Source: Paracoccaceae bacterium
Lineage (GTDB): Bacteria; Pseudomonadota; Alphaproteobacteria; Rhodobacterales; Rhodobacteraceae
Assembly: GCA_027484915.1 (NCBI GenBank)
Contig: JAIXSA010000122.1
Coordinates: forward strand, 1-33,753
DNA: 33,753 nucleotides
Direction of reading: 5' to 3'
Positions 24,305-32,905 of the stretch are shown here, piece after piece. How positions within the stretch are numbered: position 1 is the stretch's first letter; the number at the start of each line of letters is the position of its first letter. The notes beneath the pieces are model-generated. The model saw only the letters and a list, made by a program, of their open reading frames with translations. It was not told the origin of the DNA and made no database searches. Made by a program: the position numbers and the translations under genes.

Positions 24305-25731
24305 GGCCACGGCTGGACCCTCGCCGTCGTGGGGTATTCGCCGCCTTCGGCCATCGTCTCGTCCAGCGAGCGGATCGCGCCTTCATGCCCCCCCATCGCC
24401 AGATAGTCGGCGCGCGGCAGGGTGAACTCCAGCGGGGCGACCAGCGCCGGGGTCGGGACATAGCCGAAGGCATCCTTTGGCAGGCGGGTGACATCCACCA
24501 TGAAGGTGATGCCGCCGCCGGGCCAGATATAGGTCTCGGCCCCGCCACTGGTCAGCCGGGTCATACCCTCCTGGACCGAGCGGGTCAGCCGCACCGGGTT
24601 CTTGGCCACCCCGGCGCGCAGGCTTCCGCCCGCACCGCCGACAAACAGCACGGTGCAAAGCGAGGGTTCGCAGTTTTCGTCAATCAGTTCGACGGTTTTC
24701 TTCAGGTCGTCCGGCAAAGGGTGCTGCACGGGACGCAGGGCTTCGTCCAGGACGTAATAGGCAGATTGCTCGCCCGTGGTGGAAACCATCAGAAGCCGTA
24801 ATCCCGGCTTTGCGCCCTTCTTCGGGTTCCACTCGCCCAGGATCTCCAGCGGGTCAGTGAGGCGGGTGCCGCCCCAGCCCTGGCCCGGTTCCGAGACGCG
24901 GAAGTAGCGGCCGGGGGTCGACCGGTGGCCCTTGATCCGGATGCCCGAGGGCGGCCAGCCGATCACCTTTCCCGCCTGGTGCTCGCTGACGACCCCGGTG
25001 ATGTGGTCGTCCACCACCACCACCTCGTCGACCAGCCCCTGCCACTGCACGGCGAACATCCCGATGGTGGCAGACCCGCAGCCGACCCGCATCCGCCGTT
25101 CGCGCAGGCCGTCGACGATGGGGGCCTGCCCGGCCTGAACGACCACGGTAGAGCCGCCGTCGATGGTCATCTCCACCGCCTCGGCATTGCACAGGGCCAG
25201 CATCGCCGCGCAGGTTACGCGCCCTTCCGACTTGCTGCCGCCCGTCAGATGGTGGACCCCGCCCAAGGACAGCATCTGACTGCCGTACTCCGCCGTGGTG
25301 ACATGGCCTACCGGCTCGCCCTGAACACGGACCACCGCGCCCTCTGGACCAAGGAAGCGGTCGGTGTCGATCTTCACCTTGACCCCGCAGTAGGAGAAGA
25401 TCGCTTCGGTCACGACCGTGACCATGTCCGCGCCCGCGACCTTGGACGAGACGATGAAGGGCGCAGGCTTGTAGTCCGGGTAGGTGGTGCCGGACCCTAT
25501 CCCGGTCACGAAGGCGTCCGCAGGAACCGGAGAGCCGTCCCAGTCGCGGGCGGCGAAGGGAACAACGCGGCCACCGGTCTCGACTGTGTGCGACAGCATG
25601 ACCACCGGATCGGTCCGCACGATCCGGCCCGCGTCATTGGCATAGCGGTCACATGCACCGGTCTGGCCCGGCGCGATATAGCACATCACCGGGCAGGCAT
25701 CGCAGCGGATCTTTTCCGGGTCCTGGCTCAT
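24301..25731 (-). CDS. 6-hydroxynicotinate-reductase-like iron-sulfur protein
   Basis: 476 residues from ATG 25731, which overlaps the upstream stop (ATGA). Cys10-x2-Cys13-x3-Cys17-x9-Cys27 ([18 protein letters not shown]) looks like a 4Fe-4S ligand set. Later conserved blocks include [44 protein letters not shown] and [16 protein letters not shown], and further Cys are at CEPSLC. It matches my memory of Hnr, the enzyme of reductive nicotinate breakdown that converts 6-hydroxynicotinate to 6-oxo-tetrahydronicotinate with ferredoxin. Here the exact substrate is unknown. It follows a molybdenum hydroxylase and precedes UPF0280, in keeping with ring hydroxylation followed by reduction. It may be a paralogue acting on another N-heterocycle. 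Confidence 0.72.
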   Translation of the reverse strand: MSQDPEKIRCDACPVMCYIAPGQTGACDRYANDAGRIVRTDPVVMLSHTVETGGRVVPFAARDWDGSPVPADAFVTGIGSGTTYPDYKPAPFIVSSKVAGADMVTVVTEAIFSYCGVKVKIDTDRFLGPEGAVVRVQGEPVGHVTTAEYGSQMLSLGGVHHLTGGSKSEGRVTCAAMLALCNAEAVEMTIDGGSTVVVQAGQAPIVDGLRERRMRVGCGSATIGMFAVQWQGLVDEVVVVDDHITGVVSEHQAGKVIGWPPSGIRIKGHRSTPGRYFRVSEPGQGWGGTRLTDPLEILGEWNPKKGAKPGLRLLMVSTTGEQSAYYVLDEALRPVQHPLPDDLKKTVELIDENCEPSLCTVLFVGGAGGSLRAGVAKNPVRLTRSVQEGMTRLTSGGAETYIWPGGGITFMVDVTRLPKDAFGYVPTPALVAPLEFTLPRADYLAMGGHEGAIRSLDETMAEGGEYPTTARVQPWP

Positions 25732-28388
25732 CCCAAAGCCTCCCGTACCCGATGCGGCAGGGCGGGCACGCGGGTGATCTCGGCACCCGTCGCATGGCGG
25801 ATCGCGTTCAGGATGGCAGGGGCGGTGGGAATCAACACGTGTTCACCCAGGCCCTTGGCCCCAAAAGGGCCTTCCGGGTCCGGAACCTCGATCACCAGGC
25901 TCTCGATCGGGGGCACATCGCCGAAGGTCGGGATCAGGTAATCATGCAGGTTCTCGGTCCTGCCGGGAAGGTATTCCTCCATCAGGGCCATGCCGATCCC
26001 CTGTGCGATCCCGCCTTCGATCTGGCCCCGGACCAGCATCGGGTTGATCGCACGCCCCACGTCATGGGCTGCAGTGATCTTCAGCAGGCGCACGGTGCCA
26101 AGGTCGGGATCGACCTCCAGTTCCACCATCTGCGCACCGTAGCCATAGACGGCATAGGGCGCACCCTGACCACTTGCGTCCAGGGGCGAGGTCGGTGGGT
26201 CGTAACTGGCCTCGGCACTCAGCGCATGGCCGTGCGCATCGACCGGCATCGCGCCAAGGTCGATCCGCGCCACTGTCCCACGGTCACGCACCAGGATTCC
26301 GGAGCCGTCAAGCGCCAGCATCGCCCCCTGACCCGCATTGGCGCGGCGCAGGATCTCGGCGCGCAGGCCCTCGGCGGCGGCCTTGGCGGCGCGGCCGGTC
26401 ACATAGGTCTGGCGGCTGGCAGAGGTCTTTCCCGCATCGGGGGTCAGCGCCGTATCCGGGCCGATCAGGCGGAAGGCCGAAACGGGCAGACCCAGCGCCT
26501 CGGCTGCGATCTGGGCGATGACCGTGTTCGAGCCTTGGCCGATGTCGGTGGCCCCCTGGTGCAGGACGACCGCGCCATCCGGCGACAGGCCGATCCGGAT
26601 CGTCGAGGGATTGGGCAGGGCGGTATTCCCGCAGCCATACCAGCAGGACGCCACCCCGACGCCCCTGCCATAGTGGCCCTGCGCCTCGGCCAGGGCGCGG
26701 GTCCAATGCGGTTTCAACGCGACAAGACAGTCATGGATGCCAACCGCGCGCAGCACCTGGCCGGTGGCCGAAGGGTCGCCGTCGCGCAGGGCATTGCGCA
26801 GGCGGAACTCCAACCGGTCAATCCCGGCCCGGTCCGCAAGTCGGTCGTACAGCGTTTCCTGCCAGAGCGCACCCTGCGGCACACCGAAGCCCCGGAAAGC
26901 GCCGGATACCGGCCCGTGGGTGTGGATCGCGCGGGCCTTGGCGCTGATCGCAGGGGTAAGGTAGGGGCCAGAGACATGGACCGGCACCCGGTTCGCCACG
27001 GTCGGTCCCCAGCTGGAATAGGCGCCAGTGTTGAAGCGGCCCTCGAACTCCACCCCGGTGATCCGGCCCTCGGCATCGCAGCCGATCCGGCCCCACATCT
27101 CGGCCGGGTGGCGCTTGGTGGTCGAGGTCATGCTTTCCTGCCGGCTGTAGACCATCCGGCTGGGTCGATGGGTCTTCAGCGTCACAAGCCCGATCAGCGG
27201 TTGCAACGAGATGTCGAGCTTGGACCCGAAGCCCCCGCCCGTGGCCGAGGGAATGATCCGGACACGGTCCAGCGGCAGCCCGAGGATCGCGGCGGTATCC
27301 TCACGGTCCATGCCGGGGGCCTGCGTGCAGGCGCGGATGACAAGGGTCTCGTCCTCCATCCAGGCGGCACCGGCTTCGGGCTCGATATAGGCGTGTTCGA
27401 CGAAGGCGGTGGTCATCCTGCCCTCGACCACATGCGCGCTTTCAGCAAGGGCTGCGGTGGCGTCGCCCTTGATGACCCGCCCTTCGACCAGCAGGTTGCC
27501 GGGGCGGTTGGGGTGAAGCGGTGGGCCGCTTTCGGCAGCATCGGGCGTTGCCAGCGGGGCAAGCGGCATCCAGGTGATCGGGAAGGCGTCGAGGTCCGGC
27601 GCGGAACCCGGCTCGAAAGCCACCAGCGCCACGCATTCGCCACGGAAGCGGGCGGGCGAGGCGGCGATGGCGGGCTGGTCGGCAAAGGGCGGGATGACGG
27701 AAAAGGCGTTGCGCCCCGGAATGTCGGCGGCGGTGAAGACGGCGGCAACACCGGGCCGCGCGCGGAAGGCGACAAAGTCGCCGAACTGGAACGCGGCATG
27801 GGCATGCGGCGCGCGGACGGCCTTCACCACGAGGGCGCCCTCGGGCCATTCGTCGGCGCCAAAGCTGTCGCCTGCGACCTTGGCGGCCCCGTCCAGACGA
27901 CGGACGCTGGCCCCGACACCGCCCTCGGACGTCAGGGGAAACACGCCCTCCCCCGCCGCCACCACCGCCGCGATGATGCTGCGATACCCGGTGCAGCGGC
28001 ACAGAACGCCGCCCAGGGCCTGCTCTACCTCGGCAGCCGTGGGGCCGGGCTTCCGCGCCAGAAGCTCGGCTGCAGTCAGCAGCATTCCCGGTGTGCAGAT
28101 GCCGCACTGCGCAGCGCCGTGGGCGTGGAAGCTGTCCCGCAGGCGCGCAAGTTCCGGAGTCTCGCCCTCGATCGTGGTGACGGTCCGCCCCGCGACCCGC
28201 GCCGCCGGCATCAGGCAGGCGCAAACCGCCGCCCCGTCCAGAAGCACCGTGCAGGCCCCGCAGTCACCCGCATTGCAGCCGACCTTGGTGCCGACCTTCC
28301 CAAGCCGTTCGCGCAGCGTTTCGGACAGCCGTTCGGTCGCAGGAGCCTCGACTTCAACCTCCGTGCCGTTGAGTTGGAACCGGATCAT
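25728..28388 (-). CDS. Xanthine-dehydrogenase-family molybdopterin subunit fused to [2Fe-2S] domain
   Basis: 886 residues. Residues 1-150 are a plant-type [2Fe-2S] domain (Cys38, 43, 46, 58) plus the second cluster domain (Cys95, 98, 130, 132). From about 165 onward is the Mo-cofactor part: [53 protein letters not shown] and the C-terminal [18 protein letters not shown] with the likely catalytic Glu849. It resembles nicotinate/xanthine dehydrogenases in FRGFGVPQ and lacks the AYRCSFR motif of CO dehydrogenase. The family hydroxylates N-heterocycles with water. The small-to-large subunit fusion is uncommon but known. The start overlaps the FAD-subunit stop (ATGA). No XdhC-type maturation gene is visible nearby. 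Confidence 0.9.
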   Translation of the reverse strand: MIRFQLNGTEVEVEAPATERLSETLRERLGKVGTKVGCNAGDCGACTVLLDGAAVCACLMPAARVAGRTVTTIEGETPELARLRDSFHAHGAAQCGICTPGMLLTAAELLARKPGPTAAEVEQALGGVLCRCTGYRSIIAAVVAAGEGVFPLTSEGGVGASVRRLDGAAKVAGDSFGADEWPEGALVVKAVRAPHAHAAFQFGDFVAFRARPGVAAVFTAADIPGRNAFSVIPPFADQPAIAASPARFRGECVALVAFEPGSAPDLDAFPITWMPLAPLATPDAAESGPPLHPNRPGNLLVEGRVIKGDATAALAESAHVVEGRMTTAFVEHAYIEPEAGAAWMEDETLVIRACTQAPGMDREDTAAILGLPLDRVRIIPSATGGGFGSKLDISLQPLIGLVTLKTHRPSRMVYSRQESMTSTTKRHPAEMWGRIGCDAEGRITGVEFEGRFNTGAYSSWGPTVANRVPVHVSGPYLTPAISAKARAIHTHGPVSGAFRGFGVPQGALWQETLYDRLADRAGIDRLEFRLRNALRDGDPSATGQVLRAVGIHDCLVALKPHWTRALAEAQGHYGRGVGVASCWYGCGNTALPNPSTIRIGLSPDGAVVLHQGATDIGQGSNTVIAQIAAEALGLPVSAFRLIGPDTALTPDAGKTSASRQTYVTGRAAKAAAEGLRAEILRRANAGQGAMLALDGSGILVRDRGTVARIDLGAMPVDAHGHALSAEASYDPPTSPLDASGQGAPYAVYGYGAQMVELEVDPDLGTVRLLKITAAHDVGRAINPMLVRGQIEGGIAQGIGMALMEEYLPGRTENLHDYLIPTFGDVPPIESLVIEVPDPEGPFGAKGLGEHVLIPTAPAILNAIRHATGAEITRVPALPHRVREALG

Positions 28389-29212
28389 GCCAGCGCCTCC
28401 GCCAAGGCCCGGCGGACCAGCGTCACCGCAGCATCGCGGCGGTAGGCCGCCGTTGCCCGGACATCATCAATGGGGTCCAAGGCCGCGATCACGTCGTTTT
28501 CCTGAATCCGGTCCCCCAACTCTGCCACTGGCGCACCCCTCAGCGCCGCCTCGACCGCCGGAAGCCGGACGGCCGCCGGGGAACAGGCCCCAACCGCCAC
28601 CGCCGCCTCGGCCACCCGGCCCGCTTCGACCACGACCCGCGCCGCGACCATGGTGATCGAGATCACCAGGTGCGACCGCGCACCAAGCTTTACGAAAGCC
28701 GACCTGCCGCGAAGTCCGTCTTCGGGAATCCGGACCGCCACTAGCACTTCGCCCGGTTGCAGCACGGTGCGGCGCGGACCAAGCAGAAAAGCACTGAGCG
28801 GCATCCTCCGGCGTCCTGCCACTGACGCGAGTTCCACCTCGGCGCCAAGCACAAGAAGGGGCGGCACTCCGTCCGCTGCGGGCGAGGCATTGCAGAGGTT
28901 GCCGCCGATGGTGCCCGCGTTCTGCACCTGACGCCCCCCGACCTGCAGCGCCGCCTGCTGCAAACCCCGGCAGGCGGACGGCAGGTCCGCCTCGGCAATT
29001 GCGGTCCAGGATGTCGCCGCCCCGATGTGCAAACCCGCGTCGCGGTGCAAGCCAGAAAGCTCGGCCAAATCGCAAAGATCGACCATTGACCCCGCAAGGC
29101 CCGATCCCGCACCGGGATAAAGATCGGTCCCCCCGGCAAGGATACGAGCCTGACCCCCGGCCATCAGCGCCAGGGCATCGGTCAGTGTCTGGGGTCGGGC
29201 GTAGTCCGGCAC
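28385..29212 (-). CDS. FAD-binding subunit of xanthine-dehydrogenase-family hydroxylase
   Basis: 275 residues, GTG start at 29212. It is a CoxM/FAD_binding_5 type protein. The FAD loop is [13 protein letters not shown] near the N-terminus and the second loop is [22 protein letters not shown], followed by the C-terminal CO_deh_flav_C part ([28 protein letters not shown]). It passes electrons from the [2Fe-2S] clusters of the next gene product to an acceptor. It is the first gene of the 13-gene cluster, 98 bp from the divergent MarR gene, with no strong Shine-Dalgarno (GGGG only). Confidence 0.93.
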   Translation of the reverse strand: MPDYARPQTLTDALALMAGGQARILAGGTDLYPGAGSGLAGSMVDLCDLAELSGLHRDAGLHIGAATSWTAIAEADLPSACRGLQQAALQVGGRQVQNAGTIGGNLCNASPAADGVPPLLVLGAEVELASVAGRRRMPLSAFLLGPRRTVLQPGEVLVAVRIPEDGLRGRSAFVKLGARSHLVISITMVAARVVVEAGRVAEAAVAVGACSPAAVRLPAVEAALRGAPVAELGDRIQENDVIAALDPIDDVRATAAYRRDAAVTLVRRALAEALA

Positions 29213-29230
29213 GGCAGCCCCGAATTCATT

Positions 29231-29254
29231 TGCGTAACAACAGACTGTGACGCA
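29231..29254. promoter_or_regulatory. Imperfect inverted repeat, candidate MarR operator
   Basis: TGCGTAAC at 29231-29238 and GTGACGCA at 29247-29254 are inverted repeats matching at 7 of 8 positions with an 8-base spacer. The dyad sits between the divergent MarR gene and the FAD-subunit gene and overlaps the predicted -10. Its size fits a MarR dimer site. It is an inference from position and symmetry. Confidence 0.4.
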
Positions 29255-29270
29255 GAGCGGATTCTGTCAA
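29242..29270 (-). promoter_or_regulatory. Candidate promoter of the 13-gene cluster
   Basis: On the minus strand a perfect TTGACA (29270-29265) is followed after 17 bp by CAGTCT (29247-29242), a weak -10. The start codon of the FAD-subunit gene is 30 bp further on. The -10 and start region overlap the inverted repeat at 29231-29254. Confidence 0.45.
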
Positions 29271-29310
29271 CGGTCTTGCGCCGATCAACTGCAAGTCGTA
29301 TCGCGGAGGC

Positions 29311-29730
29311 ATGACGGATGCCAAATCCTATCGGCTCGACGACCAGATCGGCTATGTCCTGCGCCGGGTGACGCAGCGGCATCTGGCGATCTTCGCCGCC
29401 GCCATTCCCGAGGTCACGACGACCCAGTTCGCCGTCCTGGCCCGCCTGGCCGAGATCGGCCCCCAGTCGCAGAACCACCTCGGTCGCGAGACCGCGATGG
29501 ATGCGGCCACGATCAAGGGCGTCGTGGACCGGCTGGCAAAGCTTGGCTATGTCGCGACCAGTGCCGACCCCGCCGACCGCCGCCGCCTCACCGTCCGCCT
29601 GACCGAGGCCGGAGAGCGCCTCTTCGTCGACCGCCTCCCGACTGCCTTGTCGGTGTCGGCCGAAACCGTCTCCCCCCTCACGCCCGAGGAGGCACTGCTG
29701 CTCAAGGACCTGCTGCTTCGTCTGACCTAG
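29311..29730 (+). CDS. MarR-family transcriptional regulator
   Basis: 139 residues. Winged helix-turn-helix: TTTQFAVLARLAEIGPQSQNHLGRETAMDAATIKGVVDRLAKLGYVATSADPADRRRLTVRLTEAGERL (about residues 36-103). The DRR wing is typical of MarR proteins, which release DNA on binding phenolic or other small ligands. GGAGG lies only one base before ATG 29311, an unusually short spacing, so the true start is slightly uncertain, but I see no better in-frame start. Divergent from the catabolic cluster, it is its likely local regulator. Its 3' end overlaps the convergent TetR gene by 29 bases. Confidence 0.92.
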   Translation: MTDAKSYRLDDQIGYVLRRVTQRHLAIFAAAIPEVTTTQFAVLARLAEIGPQSQNHLGRETAMDAATIKGVVDRLAKLGYVATSADPADRRRLTVRLTEAGERLFVDRLPTALSVSAETVSPLTPEEALLLKDLLLRLT

Positions 29731-30346
29731 GCCCGTGCCGTCCCCGGAACGTGGCCACCTCAGTCGGCGTCGGCGCCACGCCGGAAAAGGTCAGCACATA
29801 GGCGGGAATGCGGCCCATGCGCACCTCGAAACTTTCCTGGGACCGCAAGGCTATGTAGCCGACCTGCGTCAGGTAAAGCGTGCGCGCCCGGGTATCGGCT
29901 TCGGTCTCGTCATACCCGAAGCGTCGGAAGAGGGCCGTGATCGCCGCGATCCGGGCCGTGTCTGCCTCGGCCATTGCCTGCTCTACCGCCGGATCGGTCA
30001 GCGCCCAGGTCCGCATGGCGAATTCCAGCCGGCTGTCGAAAAGCTGGGGGTCGACCCAGCAATCGACAAGGTTCAGCATGGCTTCGGCGATGGTCGCCGC
30101 GGGCGCCTCGCAGCGCGCGACAAGATTGCCGGTATTGCGGGTCTTCCAACGGTCGATCAGGGCGGCCAGCAGCGCCTCGCGGTCGGGGAAATGCCAGTAG
30201 AAGCTGGTCCGCGACAGGCCCAGCTTCTGCGCCAGCGGCATGACCTTCACGGCCTCGATACCGCCTTCGACCAGCAGCTCGTAAGCCGCCTGCAGCCAAA
30301 GATCAGGCGTTCCCCGCCAGCCACGTTCAGGTTTCTTCATGTCCAT
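29702..30346 (-). CDS. TetR/AcrR-family transcriptional regulator
   Basis: 214 residues from ATG 30346 (ATG 30340 is possible). The N-terminal helix-turn-helix is DLWLQAAYELLVEGGIEAVKVMPLAQKLGLSRTSFYWHFPDREALLAALIDRWK (about residues 15-70). The C-terminal ligand domain is Ala-rich. It is divergent from the demethylase-like gene with an operator-like dyad between them, so it probably controls that gene and itself. It is convergent with MarR and shares 29 bases with it. The ligand is unknown. Confidence 0.92.
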   Translation of the reverse strand: MDMKKPERGWRGTPDLWLQAAYELLVEGGIEAVKVMPLAQKLGLSRTSFYWHFPDREALLAALIDRWKTRNTGNLVARCEAPAATIAEAMLNLVDCWVDPQLFDSRLEFAMRTWALTDPAVEQAMAEADTARIAAITALFRRFGYDETEADTRARTLYLTQVGYIALRSQESFEVRMGRIPAYVLTFSGVAPTPTEVATFRGRHGPRSDEAAGP

Positions 30347-30395
30347 GTCGCCGACCTAACCACCGCCTCCGGTGCCGCACAAGCGCCGCAAATGA

Positions 30396-30417
30396 AACTC
30401 GACACATATGTCAAGTT
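30396..30417. promoter_or_regulatory. Inverted repeat AACTCGACA-CATA-TGTCAAGTT, likely TetR operator
   Basis: Two 9-base arms match at 8 of 9 positions around a 4-base centre between the divergent TetR (start 30346) and demethylase-like (start 30469) genes. A plus-strand promoter candidate, TCGACA (30399-30404) with 17 bp to GATAGT (30422-30427), overlaps it, as does a TTGACA on the minus strand (30414-30409). Repression of both directions is therefore plausible. Confidence 0.6.
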
Positions 30418-30468
30418 TTGCGATAGTTGATCGAAACCGATTCACCCCCATCGCAAGGTCCGGCACCC

Positions 30469-32493
30469 ATGTCGAATGATCCGCTCCTCCAGCCCTACCA
30501 GCTGAAGCACCTCACGCTGCGCAACCGGATCATGACGACCAGCCATGAGCCGGCTTACGGCGATGACGGGATGCCGAAGGACCGCTACCGCCTCTACCAT
30601 CTGGAACGCGCGAAGGCCGGGGTCTCGATGGTGATGACGGCAGGATCGGCCAGCACCAGCCGCGACAGCCCGCCGGTGTTTTCGAACCTTCTGGTGTGGA
30701 ACGACGAGATCGTTCCCTGGATGAAGCGGCTGGCAGACGACTGCCACGAAGCCGGGGCAGCGGTGATGATCCAGCTGTCGCATCTGGGCCGACGGACCCG
30801 CTGGGACAAGGGTGACTGGCTGCCCGTGGTCTCTTCGACCAGTGAACGCGAACCGGCCCACCGCGCGACGCCGAAACCGGCCGAGGATTGGGACATCGCC
30901 CGCATCATCCGGGACTACGTCGACGCGGCGGAACGGATGCAGGCGGCCGGCCTCGACGGGATCGAGATCATGTGCCACGGGCATTTGCTTGACCAGTTCA
31001 TGTCGCCACTGACGAACACCCTGGACGCGCCTTACGGCGGGTCGCTGGAGAACCGGGCGCGGTTGACGATGGAGATTCTGGCCGCGATCCGGAAGAAGGT
31101 CGGGCCCAAGATCATCATCGGGATGCGCTATGGCGTTGATGAGATGGAACCCGGCGGGATCGACATCGAGGAAGGCGTCGCGATCGGAAAGATTTTCCGT
31201 GACAGTGGCTTGGTGGACTATCTTAACATCAACCGCAGCCGCATCCACACGGACCCCGCGATGACCGACCTGATCCCGGTGCAGGGCATGCGGTCTGCTC
31301 CGCACCTGGACTTCGCGGGCCGGATCAAGGCCGAGGTCGGGATGCCGACGCTGCACGCCGCGCGCATCCCCGACGTGGCGACGGCCCGGCACGCGGTGGC
31401 AACGGGACAGGTCGACATGGTCGGCATGACCCGCGCCCACATGGCCGACCCACATATCGTGCGCAAGATCGTGGAGGGTCGTGAGGACGACATCCGCCCC
31501 TGTGTCGGCGCGACCTATTGCCTGGACCGGATCTATCAGGGGGGCATGGCACTGTGCATCCACAACCCCTCCACGGGCCGCGAAGCGACCCAGCCGCACC
31601 AGATCGAGAAGGCCACGGTTCGGAAGAAGGTCGTCGTGGTCGGCGCCGGTCCCGCGGGGCTGGAGGCGGCTCGGGTGGCCGCCGAGCGAGGGCATTCCGT
31701 GGTGGTCTTCGAAGTGGCCGCCCAGCCCGGCGGCCAGATCCGTCTGACCGCCCGGTCCAAGCGGCGTGCCGAGATGATCGGGATCATCGACTGGCGGCTG
31801 GCACAGTGTCAGCGGTTGGGGGTGGAATTCCGCTTCAACACCTGGGCCGAGGCCGGGGATGTGCTGGCCGAGGCGCCGGACGTGGTGGTCATCGCGACGG
31901 GCGGTCTGCCGACAGCCGGCATTCTGGCCGAGGGGAACGAGTTGGTCGTCTCGGCCTGGGACATCCTGTCGGGCGATGCCAAGCCGGGGGAGAACGTCCT
32001 GATCTACGACGAGGCGGGGGACCATGCGGCCCTGCAGGCGGCGCAGGTGATTGCCGAGGCCGGGGGGCAGGTCGAGGTGATGACCCGCGACCGCAGCTTC
32101 TCACCCGAGGTGATGGGGATGAACCTGGTCCCCTACATGCGCGCGCTGCAGGACAAGGCGGTGACCTTCACGGTGACCTACAAGCTGGACGCGGTGCGGC
32201 GGGCGGGGAACCAGCTGGAGGCGGTGATCGGGTCGGACTACATGAACCTGGACAAGACGGCGGTCTATGACCAGGTCGTCGTCAATGCGGGGACGCAGCC
32301 GTTGGCGGACCTCTATTTCGACCTGAATCCGGCTTCGGGGAACAAGGGGGCGGTGGACTACGACGCCCTCATCGATGGGAAGCCGCAGCCTGGGGTGGAG
32401 GGGTTCCAGTTGTTCCGGATCGGGGATGCGGTCGAGGCGAGGAACACCCACGCGGCGATCTATGATGCGCCGCGGCTGGTGAGGACCGTTTAG
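30469..32493 (+). CDS. N-methylproline-demethylase-like flavoprotein (2,4-dienoyl-CoA reductase superfamily)
   Basis: 674 residues. ATG 30469 is chosen over an in-frame TTG at 30427 because the conserved start is MSNDPLLQPYQLKHLTLRNRIM. The N-terminal FMN TIM barrel (1-340) has IQLSHLGRR, GIEIMCHGHLLDQF and NTLDAPYGGSLENR. The Fe-S loop is Cys345-x5-Cys351-x11-Cys363. The C-terminal FAD/NAD half has the Rossmann motif VVVGAGPAGLEAARVAAERG (about 390-409). The domain order matches 2,4-dienoyl-CoA reductase and trimethylamine dehydrogenase, but the CVGATYC loop lacks one cysteine ligand of those (Ala348). I recall this loop in N-methylproline/betaine demethylases of Rhodobacteraceae. Likely reaction: oxidative removal of an N-methyl group. 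Substrate not proven. Confidence 0.8.
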   Translation: MSNDPLLQPYQLKHLTLRNRIMTTSHEPAYGDDGMPKDRYRLYHLERAKAGVSMVMTAGSASTSRDSPPVFSNLLVWNDEIVPWMKRLADDCHEAGAAVMIQLSHLGRRTRWDKGDWLPVVSSTSEREPAHRATPKPAEDWDIARIIRDYVDAAERMQAAGLDGIEIMCHGHLLDQFMSPLTNTLDAPYGGSLENRARLTMEILAAIRKKVGPKIIIGMRYGVDEMEPGGIDIEEGVAIGKIFRDSGLVDYLNINRSRIHTDPAMTDLIPVQGMRSAPHLDFAGRIKAEVGMPTLHAARIPDVATARHAVATGQVDMVGMTRAHMADPHIVRKIVEGREDDIRPCVGATYCLDRIYQGGMALCIHNPSTGREATQPHQIEKATVRKKVVVVGAGPAGLEAARVAAERGHSVVVFEVAAQPGGQIRLTARSKRRAEMIGIIDWRLAQCQRLGVEFRFNTWAEAGDVLAEAPDVVVIATGGLPTAGILAEGNELVVSAWDILSGDAKPGENVLIYDEAGDHAALQAAQVIAEAGGQVEVMTRDRSFSPEVMGMNLVPYMRALQDKAVTFTVTYKLDAVRRAGNQLEAVIGSDYMNLDKTAVYDQVVVNAGTQPLADLYFDLNPASGNKGAVDYDALIDGKPQPGVEGFQLFRIGDAVEARNTHAAIYDAPRLVRTV

Positions 32494-32897
32494 GTCCGCT
32501 TCCGGCAGTACAGTTCCATCCGGTGGTGGACGATGTCGTACCCCAGCTCGGCGGCGATCTGGCGTTGGAGATCCTCGATCTTCTCGGACCGGAATTCGGT
32601 GATCTGGCCGGTGTCGAGGTCGACGATGTGGTCGTGGTGGGGGGCGTCTGCCACCTCATACCGCGCCCCGCCGTTTTCGAGGGCGAGCCTCAGGACCACC
32701 CCTTCCCGTTCCAGGACCGAGAGGGTGCGGTAGACGGTGGCCAGCGACAGGCTGTCGTCGAGGGTCCGCGCCCGGCGGTGCAGCTCGGCGGCGTCGGGAT
32801 GGTCCTCGGCTTCGGTGAGGACCTTGAGGAGCGCCTCCCGCTGGCGGGTCACGCGGACTCCGGTCTCGCGGAGGGCCTGTTTCGGGGTCGGTTTCAT
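32490..32897 (-). CDS. fur: Fur-family metal-responsive regulator (Fur/Mur-like)
   Basis: 135 residues. The winged-helix DNA-binding half is VRVTRQREALLKVLTEAEDHPDAAELHRRA...SLATVYRTLSVLEREGVV. Metal-binding HHDH is at 87-90 (PHHDHIVDLDTGQITEF), followed by the dimerisation helix EDLQRQIAAELGYDIVHHRMELYCRKR. The C-terminal CxxC zinc motifs are absent, as in Mur/Fur of alphaproteobacteria, which respond to manganese or iron. No Shine-Dalgarno is visible and the promoter lies almost at the ATG, so the mRNA may be leaderless. Its stop overlaps the convergent demethylase-like stop by four bases. Confidence 0.92.
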   Translation of the reverse strand: MKPTPKQALRETGVRVTRQREALLKVLTEAEDHPDAAELHRRARTLDDSLSLATVYRTLSVLEREGVVLRLALENGGARYEVADAPHHDHIVDLDTGQITEFRSEKIEDLQRQIAAELGYDIVHHRMELYCRKRT

Positions 32898-32905
32898 GGG
32901 GGGCG

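Noticed and set aside
25653-28445. 930-codon open frame on the plus strand across the Mo-hydroxylase gene
   Set aside because: Antisense shadow; the minus frame has complete Fe-S and Mo-cofactor motifs.
25728-29212. Carbon monoxide dehydrogenase (coxMSL)
   Set aside because: The gene layout is similar, but the large subunit lacks the AYRCSFR active-site loop and has FRGFGVPQ, and the neighbours are heterocycle-type enzymes.
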